Below, piece by piece: positions 16,385 to 16,493 of a DNA stretch of 16,493 nucleotides. The position numbers were made by a program, and so were the translations under genes. The stretch's first letter is position 1; each line of letters starts with the position of its first letter. The notes under the pieces are model-generated. The model did not search any database. It was given only the letters and a program-made list of their open reading frames with translations, and was not told the origin of the DNA. The DNA comes from Wolbachia endosymbiont of Mansonella ozzardi (GTDB lineage: Bacteria; Pseudomonadota; Alphaproteobacteria; Rickettsiales; Anaplasmataceae), in NCBI RefSeq assembly GCF_020278625.1, contig NZ_JADAKK010000023.1:1-16493 (forward strand). The letters run 5' to 3'.

Positions 16385-16409
16385 AACATTTGTTTTTGCA
16401 ACAAATGTT
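16385..16409. repeat. Perfect inverted repeat with 10-base arms
   Basis: AACATTTGTT (16385-16394) and AACAAATGTT (16400-16409) flank a five-base TTTGC loop. One arm with flanking bases, CGAACATTTGTT, also occurs on the complement of 126-137 at the left end of the window. Confidence 0.8.
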
Positions 16410-16413
16410 ATCA

Positions 16414-16490
16414 TTTCAGCGCCTCCCTTTTTTGTCATCCAAGTAGCCTTTTCCTGTTATCCCAGTAGTTGATACTAGGATCTACTGTCT
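16414..16490 (+). repeat. Dispersed repeat module with terminal palindrome, copy 2
   Basis: Same block order as 6782-6885. It ends in the imperfect palindrome ATCCCAGTA (16459-16467) with TACTAGGAT (16473-16481), 8 of 9 pairs. It runs to within three bases of the window edge, so its right end may be cut. Confidence 0.65.
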
Positions 16491-16493
16491 AAA

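Overview
The window looks like a chromosomal segment of an obligate intracellular alphaproteobacterium of the Anaplasmataceae, most likely Wolbachia. Reasons: the DNA is AT-rich, complex I genes are split into a partial nuoJKLMN block, and cytochrome c maturation genes are dispersed. Several genes are decaying, and short palindromic repeats of the protein-coding Wolbachia type are scattered through it. The genus is inferred from recalled gene order and protein similarity, not from a search.

Layout, left to right. (1) 1-237: leader with a good sigma70-like promoter for mnmG. (2) 238-3825 (+): intact mnmG (tRNA wobble modification), then a broken Xaa-Pro aminopeptidase gene about ten bases downstream. 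(3) 3949-4320 (+): a small Met-rich helical protein of unknown function with its own promoter. (4) 6529-4326 (-): rpmF-plsX-fabH, the common cluster joining ribosomal protein L32 to fatty acid and phospholipid synthesis. (5) 6540-7440: non-coding, with a hairpin and several dispersed repeat modules. (6) 7441-8923 (+): two adjacent wrecked genes, an MlaE-type permease and an MlaF-type ATPase of a lipid ABC transporter. (7) 15823-8932 (-): a tight unit nuoJ-nuoK-nuoL-nuoM-nuoN-birA-ccmD-ccmE, with most junctions overlapping. (8) 15824-16493: non-coding, carrying inverted and direct copies of the repeats seen in region 5, plus a candidate nuoJ promoter.

The nuo genes encode the membrane arm of NADH:quinone oxidoreductase (proton-pumping antiporter-like subunits L, M, N with J and K). 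CcmD and CcmE belong to system I cytochrome c maturation, so the long minus-strand unit is mostly respiratory. BirA probably biotinylates acyl-CoA carboxylases and is a passenger. PlsX and FabH act at the start of phospholipid and fatty acid synthesis.

I see no convincing new multi-gene system. The items most worth a look are a palindromic repeat inserted in frame inside birA, a short ccmD gene wedged between birA and ccmE, the Met-rich protein at 3949, the composite repeats flanking the two intergenic regions, and the three decaying genes, which record loss of a peptidase and a lipid transporter.
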